64,000 nt of DNA from Diprion similis (GCF_021155765.1 NC_060116.1:17672584-17736583), one strand, 5' to 3'; positions 1 to 14,785 are shown, counted from the stretch's first letter. The notes: generated by a model from the sequence alone, not told the origin. Numbers and translations are program-made.

Positions 1-3000
1 GAGCAACACCTGTAAAGTTACAGCCAAAAAACTGCAGATTTTCATCGCCATTTCTCTGCTGCTGGTCCTACGCTGTTTTTCATGTGTTTTCTGAGTTCCT
101 GGGCGTCGAAGTAGTCTAGAAAGCGTCATAATAATCGATTCCCAGGCAAAAGATTTTTCGGCCAAAAAAAATCCAAGGATAGCCCTTTGCATTTTTGGTG
201 AAAATTTCAACGACTTTGAAAGGTGCTGCAATTGATTCTTTAGAACACTATTCCGACGAAATTTTCCGAGAAAAACCGATTGATGGCAGTCCCAATGCGC
301 TGCGAGCAACACCTGTAAAGTTACAGCCAGAAAACTGCAGATTTTCATCGCCATTTCTCTGCTGCTGGTCGTACGCTGTTTTTCATGTGTTTTCTGAGTT
401 CCTGGGCGTCGAATTAGTCTAGGAAGCGTCATAATAATCGATTCCCAGACAGAAGATTTTTCGGCCAAAATAAATCCAAGGCTAACCCCTTTGCATTTTT
501 GGTGAAAATTTCGACGACTTTGAAAAATGCTGCAATTAATTCTTCAGAACACTATTCCGACGTAATTTTGCGAGAGAAATCGATTGATCGCAGTCCCAAT
601 GCGCTGCGAGCAACACCTGTAAAGTTACAGCCGAAAAACTGCAGATTTTCATCGCCATTTCTCTGCTGCTGGTCCTACGCTGTTTTTCATGTGTTTTCTG
701 AGTTCCTGGGCGTCTAATTAGTCTAGGAAGAGTCATAATAATCGATTCCCAGACAAAAGATTTTTGGGCCAAAAAAAATCCAAGGCTAACCCCTTTGCAT
801 TTTTGGTGAAAATTTCAACGACTTTGAAAGGTGCTGCAATTGATTCTTTAGAACACTATTCCTACGTAATTTTGCGAGAGAAACCGATTGATCGCAGTCC
901 CAATGCGCTGCGAGCAACACCTGTAAAGTGACAGCCAGAAAACTGCAGATTTTCATCGCCATTTCTCTGCTGCTGGTCGTACGCTGTTTTTCATGTGTTT
1001 TCTGAGTTCCTGGGCGTCGAATTAGTCTAGAAAGCGTCATAATAATCGATTCCCAGACAAAAGATTTTTCGGCCAAAAAAAATCCAAGGCTAACCCCTTT
1101 GCATTTTTGGTGAAAATTTCGACGACTTTGAAAAATGCTGCAATTAATTCTTCAGAACACTATTCCGACGTAATTTTGCGAGAGAAATCGATTGATCGCA
1201 GTCCCAATGCGCTGCGAGCAACACCTGTAAAGTTACAGCCGAAAAACTGCAGATTTTCATCGCTATTTCTCTGCTGCTGGTCCTACGCTGTTTTTCATGT
1301 GTTTTCTGAGTTCCTGGGCGTCGAATTAGTCTAGGAAGAGTCATAATAATCGATTCCCAGACAAAAGATTTTTGGGCCAAAAAAAATCCAAGGCTAACCC
1401 CTTTGCATTTTTGGTGAAAATTTCAACGACTTTGAAAGGTGCTGCAATTGATTCTTTAGAACACTATTCCGACGTAATTTTGCGAGAGAAACCGATTGAT
1501 CGCAGTCCCAATCCGCTGCGAGCAACACCTGTAAAGTTACAGCCGAAAAACTGCAGATTTTCATCGCCATTTCTCTGCTGCTGGTCGTACGCTGTTTTTC
1601 ATGTGTTTTCTGAGTTCCTGGGCGTCGAATTAGTCTAGAAAGCGTCATAATAATCGATTCCCAGACAAAAGATTTTTCGGCCAAAAAGAATCCAAGGCTA
1701 ACCCCTTTGCATTTTTGGTGAAAATTTCAACGACTTTGAAAGGTGCTGCAATTGATTCTTTAGAACACTATTCCGACGTAATTTTGCGAGAGAAACCGAT
1801 TGATCGCAGTCCCAATGCGCTGCGAGCAACACCTGTAAAGTTACCGCCAGAAAACTGCAGATTTTCATCGCCATTTCTCTGCTGCTGGTCCTACGCTGTT
1901 TTTCATGTGTTTTCTGAGTTCCTGGGCGTCGAATTAGTCTAGGAAGAGTCATAATAATCGATTCCCAGACAAAAGATTTTTGGGCCAAAAAAAATCCAAG
2001 GCTATCCCCTTTGCATTTTTGGTGAAAATTTCAACGACTTTGAAAGGTGCTGCAATTGATTCTTTAGAACACTATTCCGACCTAATTTTGCGAGAGAAAT
2101 CGATTGATCGCAGTCCCAATGCGCTGCGAGCAACACCTGTAAAGTTACAGCCAGAAAACTGCAGATTTTCATCGCCATTTCTCTGCTGCTGGTCGTACGC
2201 TGTTTTACATGTGCTTTCTGAGTTCCTGGGCGTCGAATTAGTCTAGAAAGCGTCATAATAATCGATTCCCAGACAAAAGATTTTTCGGCCGAAAAAATCC
2301 AAGGCTAACCCCTTTGCATTTTTGGTGAAAATTTCGACGACTTTGAAAAATGCTGCAATTAATTCTTCAGAACACTATTCCGACGTAATTTTGCGAGAGA
2401 AATCGATTGATCGCAGTCCCAATGCGCTGCGAGCAACACCTGTAAAGTTACAGCCGAAAAACTGCAGATTTTCATCGCCATTTCTCTGCTGCTGGTCCGA
2501 CGCTGTTTTTCATGTGTTTTCTGAGTTCCTGGGCGTCGAATTAGTCGAGAAAGCGTCATAATAATCGATTCCCAGACAAAAGATTTTTCGGCCAAAAAAA
2601 ATCCAAGGCTAACCCCTTTGCATTTTTGGTGAAAATTTCGACGACTTTGAAAAATGCTGCAATTAATTCTTCAGAACACTATTCCGACGTAATTTTGCGA
2701 GAGAAATCGATTGATCGCAGTCCCAATGCGCTGCGAGCAACACCTGTAAAGTTACAGCCAGAAAACTGCAGATTTTCATCGCCATTTCTCTGCTGCTGGT
2801 CGTACGCTGTTTTTCATGTGTTTTCTGAGTTCCTGGGCGTCGAATTAGTCTAGAAAGCGTCATAATAATCGATTCCCAGACAAAAGATTTTTGGGCCAAA
2901 AAAAATCCAAGGCTAACCCCTTTGCATTTTTGGTGAAAATTTCAACGACTTTGAAAGGTGCTGCAATTGATTTTTTAGAACACTATTTCGACGTAATTTT

Positions 3001-3599
3001 GCGAGAGAAACCGATTGATCGCAGTCCCAATGCGCTGCGAGCAACACCTGTAAAGTTACAGCCAGAAAACTGCAGATTTTCATCGCCATTTCTCTGCTGC
3101 TGGTCGTACGCTGTTTCTCATGTGTTTTCTGAGTTCCTGGGCGTCGAATTAGTCTAGGAAGCGTCATAATAATCGATTCCCAGACAAAAGATTTTTCGGC
3201 CAAAAAGAATCCAAGGCTAACCCCTTTGCATTTTTGGTGGAAATTTCGACGACTTTGAAAAATGCTGCAATTAATTCTTCAGAACACTATTCCGACGTAA
3301 TTTTGCGAGAGAAATCGATTGATCGCAGTCCCAATGCGCTGCGAGCAACACCTGTAAAGTTACAGCCAGAAAACTGCAGATTTTCATCGCCATTTCTCTG
3401 CTGCTGGTCGTACGCTGTTTTTCATGTGTTTTCTGAGTTTCTGGGCGTCGAATTAGTCTAGGAAGAGTCATAATAATCGATTCCCAGACAGAAGATTTTT
3501 GGGCCAAAAAAAATCCAAGGCTAACCCCTTTGCATTTTTGGTGAAAATTTCAACGACTTTGAAAGGTGCTGCAATTGATTCTTTAGAACACTATTCCGA

Positions 3600-5090
3600 C
3601 GTAATTTTGCGAGAGAAACCGATTGATCGCCGTTCCAATGCGCTGCGAGCAACACCTGTAAAGTTACAGCCAGAAAACTGCAGATTTTCATCGCCATTTC
3701 TCTGCTGCTGGTCCTACGCTGTTATTCATGTGTTTTCTGAGTTCCTGGGCGTCGAATTAGTCTAGGAAGAGTCATAATAATCGATTCCCAGACAAAAGAT
3801 TTTTGGGCCAAAAAAAATCCAAGGCTAACCCCTTTGCATTTTTGGTGAAAATTTCAACGCCTTTGAAAGGTGCTGCAATTGATTCTTTAGAACACTATTC
3901 CGACGTAATTTTGCGAGAGAAACCGATTGATCGCAGTCCCAATGCGCTGCGAGCAACACCTGTAAAGTTACAGCCAGAAAACTGCAGATTTTCATCGCCA
4001 TTTCTCTGCTGCTGGTCGTACGCTGTTTCTCATGTGTTTTCTGAGTTCCTGGGCGTCGAAATAGTCTAGAAAGCGTCATAATAATCGATTTCCAGACAAA
4101 AGATTTTCGGGCCAAAAAAAATCCAAGGCTAACCCCTTTGCATTTTTGGTGAAAATTTCAACGACTTTGAAAGGTGCTGCAATTGATTCTTTAGAACACT
4201 ATTCCGACGTAATTTTGCGAGAGAAACCGATTGATCGCAGTCCCAATGCGCTGCGAGCAACACCTGTAAAGTTACCGCCAGAAAACTGCAGATTTTCATC
4301 GCCATTTCTCTGCTGCTGGTCCTACGCTGTTTTTCATGTGTTTTCTGAGTTCCTGGGCGTCGAATTAGTCGAGAAAGCGTCATAATAATCGATTCCCAGA
4401 CAAAAGATTTTTCGGCCAAAAAAAATCCAAGGCTAACCCCTTTGCATTTTTGGTGAAAATTTCGACGACTTTGAAAAATGCTGCAATTAATTCTTCAGAA
4501 CACTATTCCGACGTAATTTTGCGAGAGAAACCGATTGATCGCCGTTCCAATGCGCTGCGAGCAACACCTGTAAAGTTACAGCCAGAAAACTGCAGATTTT
4601 CATCGCCATTTCTCTGCTGCTGGTCCTACGCTGTTATTCATGTGTTTTCTGAGTTCCTGGGCGTCGAATTAGTCTAGGAAGAGTCATAATAATCGATTCC
4701 CAGACAAAAGATTTTTGGGCCAAAAAAAATCCAAGGCTAACCCCTTTGCATTTTTGGTGAAAATTTCAACGCCTTTGAAAGGTGCTGCAATTGATTCTTT
4801 AGAACACTATTCCGACGTAATTTTGCGAGAGAAACCGATTGATCGCAGTCCCAATGCGCTGCGAGCAACACCTGTAAAGTTACAGCCAGAAAACTGCAGA
4901 TTTTCATCGCCATTTCTCTGCTGCTGGTCGTACGCTGTTTCTCATGTGTTTTCTGAGTTCCTGGGCGTCGAAATAGTCTAGAAAGCGTCATAATAATCGA
5001 TTTCCAGACAAAAGATTTTCGGGCCAAAAAAAATCCAAGGCTAACCCCTTTGCATTTTTGGTGAAAATTTCAACGACTTTGAATGGAGCT
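3600..5090. repeat. Local higher-order repeat with 912-bp (3-monomer) shift
   Basis: A block of private variants near 3628-4110 recurs exactly 912 bases later near 4540-5020. Variants include CGCCGTTCCAATGCG, CAACGCCTTTGAAAGG, GTCGAAATAGTCTAG and GATTTCCAGACAAAAG. The monomer starting near 4450 opens as type B and continues as type A. That is the product expected if the exchange breakpoint lay inside a monomer. Confidence 0.85.
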
Positions 5091-8058
5091 GCAATTGATT
5101 CTTTAGAACACTATTCCGACGTAATTTTGCGAGAGAAACCGATTGATCGCAGTCCCAATGCGCTGCGAGCAACACCTGTAAAGTTACAGCCGAAAAACTG
5201 CAGATTTTCATCGCCATTTCTCTGCTGCTGGTCCTACGCTGTTTTTTATGTGTTTTCTGAGTTTCTGGGCGTCGAATTAGTCTAGAAAGCGTCATAATAA
5301 TCGATTCCCAGGCAAAAGATTTTTCGGCCAAAAAAAATCCAAGGCTAACCCCTTTGCATTTTTGGTGAAAATTTCAATGACTTTGAAAGGTGCTGCAATT
5401 GATTCTTTAGAACACTATTCCGACGTAATTTTGCGAGAGAAACCGATTGATCGCCGTCCCAATGCGCTGCGAGCAACACCTGTAAAGTTACAGCCAGAAA
5501 ACTGCAGATTTTCATCGCCATTTCCCTGCTGCTGGTCCTACGCTGTTATTCATGTGTTTTCTGAGTTCCTGGGCGTCGAATTAGTCTAGGAAGAGTCATA
5601 ATAATCGATTCCCAGACAAAAGATTTTTGGGCCAAAAAAAATCCAAGGCTAACCCCTTTGCATTTTTGGTGAAAATTTCAACGACTTTGAAAGGTGCTGC
5701 AATTGATTCTTTAGAACACTATTCCGACGTAATTTTGCGAGAGAAACCGATTGATCGCAGTCCCAATGCGCTGCGAGCAACACCTGTAAAGTTACAGCCG
5801 AAAAACTGCAGATTTTCATCGCCATTTCTCTGCTGCTGGTCCTACGCTGTTTTTCATGTGTTTTCTGAGTTTCTGGGCGTCGAATTAGTCTAGAAAGCGT
5901 CATAATAATCGATTCCCAGGCAAAAGATTTTTCGGCCAAAAAAAATCCAAGGCTAACCCCTTTGCATTTTTGGTGAAAATTTCAACGACTTTGAAAGGTG
6001 CTGCAATTGATTCTTTAGAACACTATTCCGACGTAATTTTGCGAGAGAAACCGATTGATCGCAGTCCCAATGCGCTGCGAGCAACACCTGTAAAGTTACA
6101 GCCGAAAAACTGCAGATTTTCATCGCCATTTCTCTGCTGCTGGTCCTACGCTGTTTTTCATGTGTTTTCTGAGTTTCTGGGCGTCGAATTAGTCTAGAAA
6201 GCGTCATAATAATCGATTCCCAGGCAAAAGATTTTTCGGCCAAAAAAAATCCAAGGCTAACCCCTTTGCATTTTTGGTGAAAATTTCAACGACTTTGAAA
6301 GGTGCTGCAATTGATTCTTTAGAACACTATTCCGACGTAACTTTGCGAGAGAAACCGATTGATCGCAGTCCCAATGCGCTGCGAGCAACACCTGTAAGGT
6401 TACAGCCAGTAAACTGCAGATTTTCATCGCCATTTCTCTGCTGCTGGTCGTACGCTGTTTTTCATGTGTTTCCTGAGTTCCTGGGCGTCAAATTAGTCTA
6501 GAAAGTGTCATAATAATCGATTCCCAGACAAAAGATTTTTCGCCCAAAAAAAATCCAAGGCTAACCCCTTTGCATTTTTGGTGAAAATTTCAACGACTTT
6601 GAAAGGTGCTGCAATTGATTTTTTAGAACACTGTTCCGACGTAATTTTGCGAGAGAAACCGATTGATCGCAGTCCCAATGCGCTGCGAGCAACACCTGTA
6701 AAGTTACAGCCAGAAAACTGCAGATTTTCATCGCCATTTCTCTGCTGCTGGTCGTACGCTGTTTTTCATGTGTTTTCTGAGTTCCTGGGCGTCGAATTAG
6801 TCTAGAAAGCGTCATAATAATCGATTCCCAGACAAAAGATTTTTCGGCCAAAAAAAATCCAAGGCTAACCCCTTTGCATTTTTGGTGAAAATTTCAACGA
6901 CTTTGAAAGGTGCTGCAATTGATTCTTTAGAACACTATTCCGACGTAATTTTGCGAGAGAAACCGATTGATCGCAGTCCCAATGCGCTGCGAGCAACACC
7001 TGTAAAGTTACAGCCAGAAAACTGCAGATTTTTATCGCCATTCCTCTGCTGCTGGTCGTACGCTGTTTTTCATGTGTTTTCTGAGTTCCTGGGCGTCGAA
7101 TTAGTCTAGAAAGCGTCATAATAATCGATTCCCAGACAAAAGATTTTTCGGCCAAAAAGAATCCAAGGCTAACCCCTTTGCATTTTTGGTGAAAATTTCG
7201 ACGACTTTGAAAAATGCTGCATTTAATTCTTCAGAACACTATTCCAACGTAATTTTGCGAGAGAAATCGATTGATCGCAGTCCCAATGCGCTGCGAGCAA
7301 CACCTGTAAAGTTACAGCCGAAAAACTGCAGATTTTCATCGCCATTTCTCTGCTGCTGGTCCTACGCTGTTTTTCATGTGTTTTCTGAGTTTCTGGGCGT
7401 CGAATTAGTCTAGGAAGAGTCATAATAATCGATTCCCAGACAAAAGATTTTTGGGCCAAAAAAAATCCAAGGCTAACCCCTTTGCATTTTTGGTGAAAAT
7501 TTCAACGACTTTGAAAGGTGCTGCAATTGATTCTTTAGAACACTATTCCGACTTAATTTTGCGAGAAAAACCGATTGATCGCAGTCCCAATGCGCTGCGA
7601 GCAACACCTGTAAAGTGACAGCCGAAAAACTGCAGATTTTCATCGCCATTTCTCTGCTGCTGGTCCTACGCTGTTTTTCATGTGTTTTCTGAGTTCCTGG
7701 GCGTCGAATTAGTCTAGAAAGCGTCATAATAATCGATTCCCAGGCAAAAGATTTTTCGGCCAAAAAAAATCCAAGGCTAACCCCTTTGCATTTTTGGTGA
7801 AAATTTCAACGACTTTGAAAGGTGCTGCAATTGATTCTTTAGAACACTATTCCGACGTAATTTTGCGAGAGAAACCGATTGATCGCAGTCCCAATGCGCT
7901 GCGAGCAACACCTGTAAAGTTACAGCCAGAAAACTGCAGATTTTCATCGCCATTTCTCTGCTGCTGGTCCTACGCTGTTTTTCATGTGTTTTCTGAGTTC
8001 CTGGGCGTCGAATTAGTCTAGGAAGAGTCATAATAATCGATTCCCAGACAAAAGATTT

Positions 8059-10815
8059 TTGGGCCAAAAAAAATCCAAGGCTAACCCCTTTGCATTTTTG
8101 GTAAAAATTTCAACGACTTTGAAAGGTGCTGCAATTGATTCTTTAGAACACTATTCCGACGTAATTTTGCGAGAGAAATCGATTGATCGCAGTCCCAATG
8201 CGCTGCGAGCAACACCTGTAAAGTTACAGCCAGAAAACTGCAGATTTTCATCGCCATTTCTCTGCTGCTGGTCGTACGCTGTTTTTCATGTGTTTTCTGA
8301 GTTCCTGGGCGTCGAATTAGTCTAGAAAGCGTCATAATAATCGATTCCCAGACAAAAGATTTTTCGGCCAAAAAGAATCCAAGGCTAACCCCTTTGCATT
8401 TTTGGTGAAAATTTCGACGACTTTGAAAAATGCTGCATTTAATTCTTCAGAACACTATTCCGACGTAATTTTGCGAGAGAAATCGATTGATCGCAGTCCC
8501 AATGCGCTGCGAGCAACACCTGTAAAGTTACAGCCGAAAAACTGCAGATTTTCATCGCCATTTCTCTGCTGCTGGTCCTACGCTGTTTTTCATGTGTTTT
8601 CTGAGTTCCTGGGCGTCGAATTAGTCTAGGAAGAGTCATAATAATCGATTCCCAGACAAAAGATTTTTCGGCCAAAGAAAATCCAAGGCTAACCCCTTTG
8701 CATTTTTGGTGAAAATTTCAACGACTTTGAAAGGTGCTGCAATTGATTCTTTAGAACACTATTCCGACGTAATTTTGCGAGAGAAACCGATTGATTGCAG
8801 TCCCAATGCGCTGCGAGCAACACCTGTAAAGTTACAGCCAGAAAACTGCAGATTTTCATCGCCATTTCTCTGCTGCTGGTCCTACGCTGTTTTTCATGTG
8901 TTTTCTGAGTTCCTGGGCGTCGAATTAGTCTAGGAAGAGTCATAATAATCGATTCCCAGACAAAAGATTTTTGGGCCAAAAAAAATCCAAGGCTAACCCC
9001 TTTGCATTTTTGGTGAAAATTTCAACGACTTTGAAAGGTGCTGCAATTGATTCTTTAGAACACTATTCCGACGTAATTTTGCGAGAGAAACCGATTGATC
9101 GCAGTCCCAATGCGCTGCGAGCAACACCTGTAAAGTGACAGCCGAAAAACTGCAGATTTTCATCGCCATTTCTCTGCTGCTGGTCCTACGCTGTTTTTCA
9201 TGTGTTTTCTGAGTTCCTGGGCGTCGAATTAGTCTAGAAAGCGTCATAATAATCGATTCCCAGGCAAAAGATTTTTCGGCCAAAAAAAATCCAAGGCTAA
9301 CCCCTTTGCATTTTTGGTGAAAATTTCAACGACTTTGAAAGGTGCTGCAATTGATTCTTTAGAACACTATTCCGACGTAATTTTGCGAGAGAAACCGATT
9401 GATCGCAGTCCCAATGCGCTGCGAGCAACACCTGTAAAGTTACAGCCAGAAAACTGCAGATTTTCATCGCCATTTCTCTGCTGCTGGTCCTACGCTGTTT
9501 TTCATGTGTTTTCTGAGTTCCTGGGCGTCGAATTAGTCTAGGAAGAGTCATAATAATCGATTCCCAGACAAAAGATTTTTGGGCCAAAAAAAATCCAAGG
9601 CTAACCCCTTTGCATTTTTGGTGAAAATTTCAACGACTTTGAAAGGTGCTGCAATTGATTCTTTAGAACACTATTCCGACGTAATTTTGCGAGAGAAACC
9701 GATTGATTGCAGTCCCAATGCGCTGCGAGCAACACCTGTAAAGTTAGAGCCAGAAAACTGCAGATTTTCATCGCCATTTCTCTGCTGCTGGACCTACGCT
9801 GTTTTTCATGTGTTTTCTGAGTTCCTGGGCGTCGAATTAGTCTAGGAAGAGTCATAATAATCGATTCCCAGACAAAAGATTTTTGGGCCAAAAAAAATCC
9901 AAGGCTAACCCCTTTGCATTTTTGGTAAAAATTTCAACGACTTTGAAAGGTGCTGCAATTGATTCTTTAGAACACTATTCCGACGTAATTTTGCGAGAGA
10001 AATCGATTGATCGCAGTCCCAATGCGCTGCGAGCAACACCTGTAAAGTTACAGCCAGAAAACTGCAGATTTTCATCGCCATTTCTCTGCTGCTGGTCGTA
10101 CGCTGTTTTTCATGTGTTTTCTGAGTTCCTGGGCGTCGAATTAGTCTAGAAAGCGTCATAATAATCGATTCCCAGACAAAAGATTTTTCGGCCAAAAAGA
10201 ATCCAAGGCTAACCCCTTTGCATTTTTGGTGAAAATTTCGACGACTTTGAAAAATGCTGCATTTAATTCTTCAGAACACTATTCCGACGTAATTTTGCGA
10301 GAGAAATCGATTGATCGCAGTCCCAATGCGCTGCGAGCAACACCTGTAAAGTTACAGCCGAAAAACTGCAGATTTTCATCGCCATTTCTCTGCTGCTGGT
10401 CCTACGCTGTTTTTCATGTGTTTTCTGAGTTCCTGGGCGTCGAATTAGTCTAGGAAGAGTCATAATAATCGATTCCCAGACAAAAGATTTTTCGGCCAAA
10501 GAAAATCCAAGGCTAACCCCTTTGCATTTTTGGTGAAAATTTCAACGACTTTGAAAGGTGCTGCAATTGATTCTTTAGAACACTATTCCGACGTAATTTT
10601 GCGAGAGAAACCGATTGATTGCAGTCCCAATGCGCTGCGAGCAACACCTGTAAAGTTACAGCCAGAAAACTGCAGATTTTCATCGCCATTTCTCTGCTGC
10701 TGGTCCTACGCTGTTTTTCATGTGTTTTCTGAGTTCCTGGGCGTCGAATTAGTCTAGGAAGAGTCATAATAATCGATTCCCAGACAAAAGATTTTTGGGC
10801 CAAAAAAAATCCAAG
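8059..10815. repeat. Local higher-order repeat with 1,824-bp (6-monomer) shift
   Basis: Three successive monomers at about 8059-8990 match those at about 9883-10815 in diagnostic variants: GGTAAAAATTTC (8100 and 9924), a type-B copy with GCATTTAATTC, GGCCAAAGAAAATCC (8671 and 10495), and GATTGATTGCAG. Similarity to the 6-monomer register stops after these copies, so only part of the ancestral duplication survives. Confidence 0.75.
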
Positions 10816-13800
10816 GCTAACCCCTTTGCATTTTTGGTGAAAATTTCAACGACTTTGAAAGGTGCTGCAATTGATTCTTTAGAACACTATTCCGACGTAA
10901 TTTTGCGAGAGAAACCGATTGATCGCAGTCCCAATGCGCTGCGAGCAACACCTGTAAAGTTACAGCCAGAAAACTGCAGATTTTCATCGCCATTTCTCTG
11001 CTGCTGGTCGTACGCTGTTTTTCATGTGTTTTCTGAGTTCCTGGGCGTCGAATTAGTCTAGAAAGCGTCATAATAATCGATTCCCAGGCAAAAGATTTTT
11101 CGGCCAAAAAAAATCCAAGGCTAACCCCTTTGCATTTTTGGTGAAAATTTCGACGACTTTGAAAAATGCTGCAATTCATTCTTCAGAACACTATTCCGAC
11201 GTAATTTTGCGAGAGAAATCGATTGATCGCAGTCCCAATGCGCTGCGAGCAACACCTGTAAAGTTACAGCCGAAAAACTGCAGATTTTCATCGCCATTTC
11301 TCTGCTGCTGGTCCTACGCTGTTTTCCATGTGTTTCCTGAGTTCCTGGGCGTCGAATTAGTCTAGGAAGAGTCATAATAATCGATTCCCAGACAAAAGAT
11401 TTTTGGGCCAAAAAAAATCCAAGGCTAACCCCTTTGCATTTTTGGTGAAAATTTCAACGACTTTGAAAGGTGCTGCAATTGATTCTTTAGAACACTATTC
11501 CGACGTAATTTTGCGAGAGAAACCGATTGATCGCAGTCCCAATCCGCTGCGAGCAACACCTGTAAAGTTACAGCCGAAAAACTGCAGATTTTCATCGCCA
11601 TTTCTCTGCTGCTGGTCCTACGCTGTTTTTCATGTGTTTTCTAAGTTCCTGGGCGTCGAATTAGTCTAGAAAGCGTCATAATAATCGATTCCCAGGCAAA
11701 AGATTTTTCGGCCAAAAAAAATCCAAGGCTAACCCCTTTAAATTTTTGGTGAAAATTTCGACGACTTTGAAAAATGCTGCAATTAATTCTTCAGAACACT
11801 ATTCCGACGTAATTTTGCGAGAGAAATCGATTGATCGCAGTCCCAATGCGCTGCGAGCAACACCTGTAAAGTTACAGCCAGAAAACTGCAGATTTTCATC
11901 GCCATTTCTCTGCTGCTGGTCCTACGCTGTTTTTCATGTGTTTTCTGAGTTTCTGGGCGTCGAATTAGTCTAGGAAGAGTCATAATAATCGATTCCCAGA
12001 CAAAAGATTTTTTGGCCAAAAAAAATCCAAGGCTAACCCCTTTGCATTTTTGGTGAAAATTTCAACGACTTTGAAAGGTGCTGCAATTGATTCTTTAGAA
12101 CACTATTCCGACGTAATTTTGCGAGAGAAACCGATTGATCGCAGTCCCAATGCGCTGCGAGCAACACCTGTAAAGTAACAGCCAGTAAACTGCAGATTTT
12201 CATCGCCATTTCTCTGCTGCTAGTCGTACGCTGTTTTTCATGTGTTTTCTGAGTTCCTGGGCGTCGAATTAGTCTAGAAAGCGTCATAATAATCGATTCC
12301 CAGACAAAAGATTTTTCGGCCAAAAAAAATCCAAGGCTAACCCCTTTGCATTTTTGGTGAAAATTTCAACGACTTTGAAAGGTGCTGCAATTGATTCTTT
12401 AGAACACTGTTCCGACGTAATTTTGCGAGAGAAACCGATTGATCGCAGTCCCAATGCGCTGCGAGCAACACCTGTAAAGTTACAGCCAGAAAACTGCAGA
12501 TTTTCATCGCCATTTCTCTGCTGCTGGTCCTACGCTGTTTTTCATGTGTTTTCTGAGTTCCTGGGCGTCGAATTAGTCTAGGAAGAGTCATAATAATCGA
12601 TTCCCAGACAAAAGATTTTTGGGCCAAAAAAAATCCAAGGCTAACCCCTTTGCATTTTTGGTGAAAATTTCAACGACTTTGAAAGGTGCTGCAATTGATT
12701 CTTTAGAACACTATTCCGACGTAATTTTGCGAGAGAAACCGATTGATTGCAGTCCCAATGCGCTGCGAGCAACACCTGTAAAGTTAGAGCCAGAAAACTG
12801 CAGATTTTCATCGCCATTTCTCTGCTGCTGGACCTACGCTGTTTTTCATGTGTTTTCTGAGTTCCTGGGCGTCGAATTAGTCTAGGAAGAGTCATAATAA
12901 TCGATTCCCAGACAAAAGATTTTTGGGCCAAAAAAAATCCAAGGCTAACCCCTTTGCATTTTTGGTGAAAATTTCAACGACTTTGAAAGGTGCTGCAATT
13001 GATTCTTTAGAACACTATTCCGACGTAATTTTGCGAGAGAAATCGATTGATCGCAGTCCCAATGCGCTGCGAGCAACACCTGTAAAGTTACAGCCAGAAA
13101 ACTGCAGATTTTCATCGCCATTTCTCTGCTGCTGGTCGTACGCTGTTTTTCATGTGTTTTCTGAGTTCCTGGGCGTCGAATTAGTCTGGAAAGCGTCATA
13201 ATAATCGATTCCCAGACAAAAGATTTTTCGGCCAAAAAGAATCCAAGGCTAACCCCTTTGCATTTTTGGTGAAAATTTCGACGACTTTGAAAAATGCTGC
13301 ATTTAATTCTTCAGAACACTATTCCGACGTAATTTTGCGAGAGAAATCGATTGATCGCAGTCCCAATGCGCTGCGAGCAACACCTGTAAAGTTACAGCCG
13401 AAAAACTGCAGATTTTCATCGCCATTTCTCTGCTGCTGGTCCTACGCTGTTTTTCATGTGTTTTCTGAGTTCCTGGGCGTCGAATTAGTCTAGAAAGCGT
13501 CATAATAATCGATTCCCAGGCAAAAGATTTTTCGGCCAAAAAAAATCCAAGGCTAACCCCTTTGCATTTTTGGTGAAAATTTCAACGACTTTGAAAGGTG
13601 CTGCAATTGATTCTTTAGAACACTATTCCGACGTAATTTTGCGAGAGAAACCAATTGATCGCCGTCCCAATGCGCTGCGAGCAACACCTGTAAAGTTACA
13701 GCCAGAAAACTGCAGATTTTCATCGCCATTTCTCTGCTGCTGGTCCTACGCTATTTTTCATGTGTTTTCTGAGTTCCTGGGCGTCGAATTAGTCTAGGAA

Positions 13801-14785
13801 GAGTCATAATAATCGATTCCCAGACAAAAGATTTTTCGGCCAAAGAAAATCCAAGGCTAACCCCTTTGCATTTTTGGTGAAAATTTCAACGACTTTGAAA
13901 GGTGCTGCAATTGATTCTTTAGAACACTATTCCGACGTAATTTTGCGAGAGAAACCGATTGATCGCAGTCCCAATGCGCTGCGAGCAACACCTGTAAAGT
14001 TACAGCCAGAAAACTGCAGATTTTCATCGCCATTTCTCTGCTGCTGGTCGTACGCTGTTTTTCATGTGTTTTCTGAGTTCCTGGGCGTCGAATTAGTCTA
14101 GAAAGCGTCATAATAATCGATTCCCAGGCAAAAGATTTTTCGGCCAAAAAAAATCCAAGGCTAACCCCTTTGCATTTTTGGTGAAAATTTCGACGACTTT
14201 GAAAAATGCTGCAATTCATTCTTCAGAACACTATTCCGACGTAATTTTGCGAGAGAAATCGATTGATCGCAGTCCCAATGCGCTGCGAGCAACACCTGTA
14301 AAGTTACAGCCGAAAAACTGCAGATTTTCATCGCCATTTCTCTGCTGCTGGTCCTACGCTGTTTTCCATGTGTTTTCTGAGTTCCTGGGCGTCGAATTAG
14401 TCTAGGAAGAGTCATAATAATCGATTCCCAGACAAAAGATTTTTGGGCCAAAAAAAATCCAAGGCTAACCCCTTTGCATTTTTGGTGAAAATTTCAACGA
14501 CTTTGAAAGGTGCTGCAATTGATTCTTTAGAACACTATTCCGACGTAATTTTGCGAGAGAAACCGATTGATCGCAGTCCCAATCCGCTGCGAGCAACACC
14601 TGTAAAGTTACAGCCGAAAAACTGCAGATTTTCATCGCCATTTCTCTGCTGCTGGTCCTACGCTGTTTTTCATGTGTTTTCTAAGTTCCTGGGCGTCGAA
14701 TTAGTCTAGAAAGCGTCATAATAATCGATTCCCAGGCAAAAGATTTTTCGGCCAAAAAAAATCCAAGGCTAACCCCTTTGCATTT
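9579..14785. repeat. Higher-order repeat with 3,040-bp (10-monomer) shift
   Basis: Monomers at 9579-11745 correspond to those at 12619-14785. Shared rare variants are AAGTTAGAGCC with TGCTGGACCTACG (9745 and 12785), GCAATTCATTC (11173 and 14213), GTTTTCCATGTG and TTTTCTAAGTTCC. Some intervening monomers do not match, for example near 10263 versus 13303. Gene conversion or later exchange has therefore overwritten parts of the block. Confidence 0.8.

Noticed and set aside
10817..11179. A longer 120-codon minus frame, also at 13857-14219
   Set aside because: Created by one substitution giving an upstream ATG in a duplicated monomer; it is the same satellite sequence.
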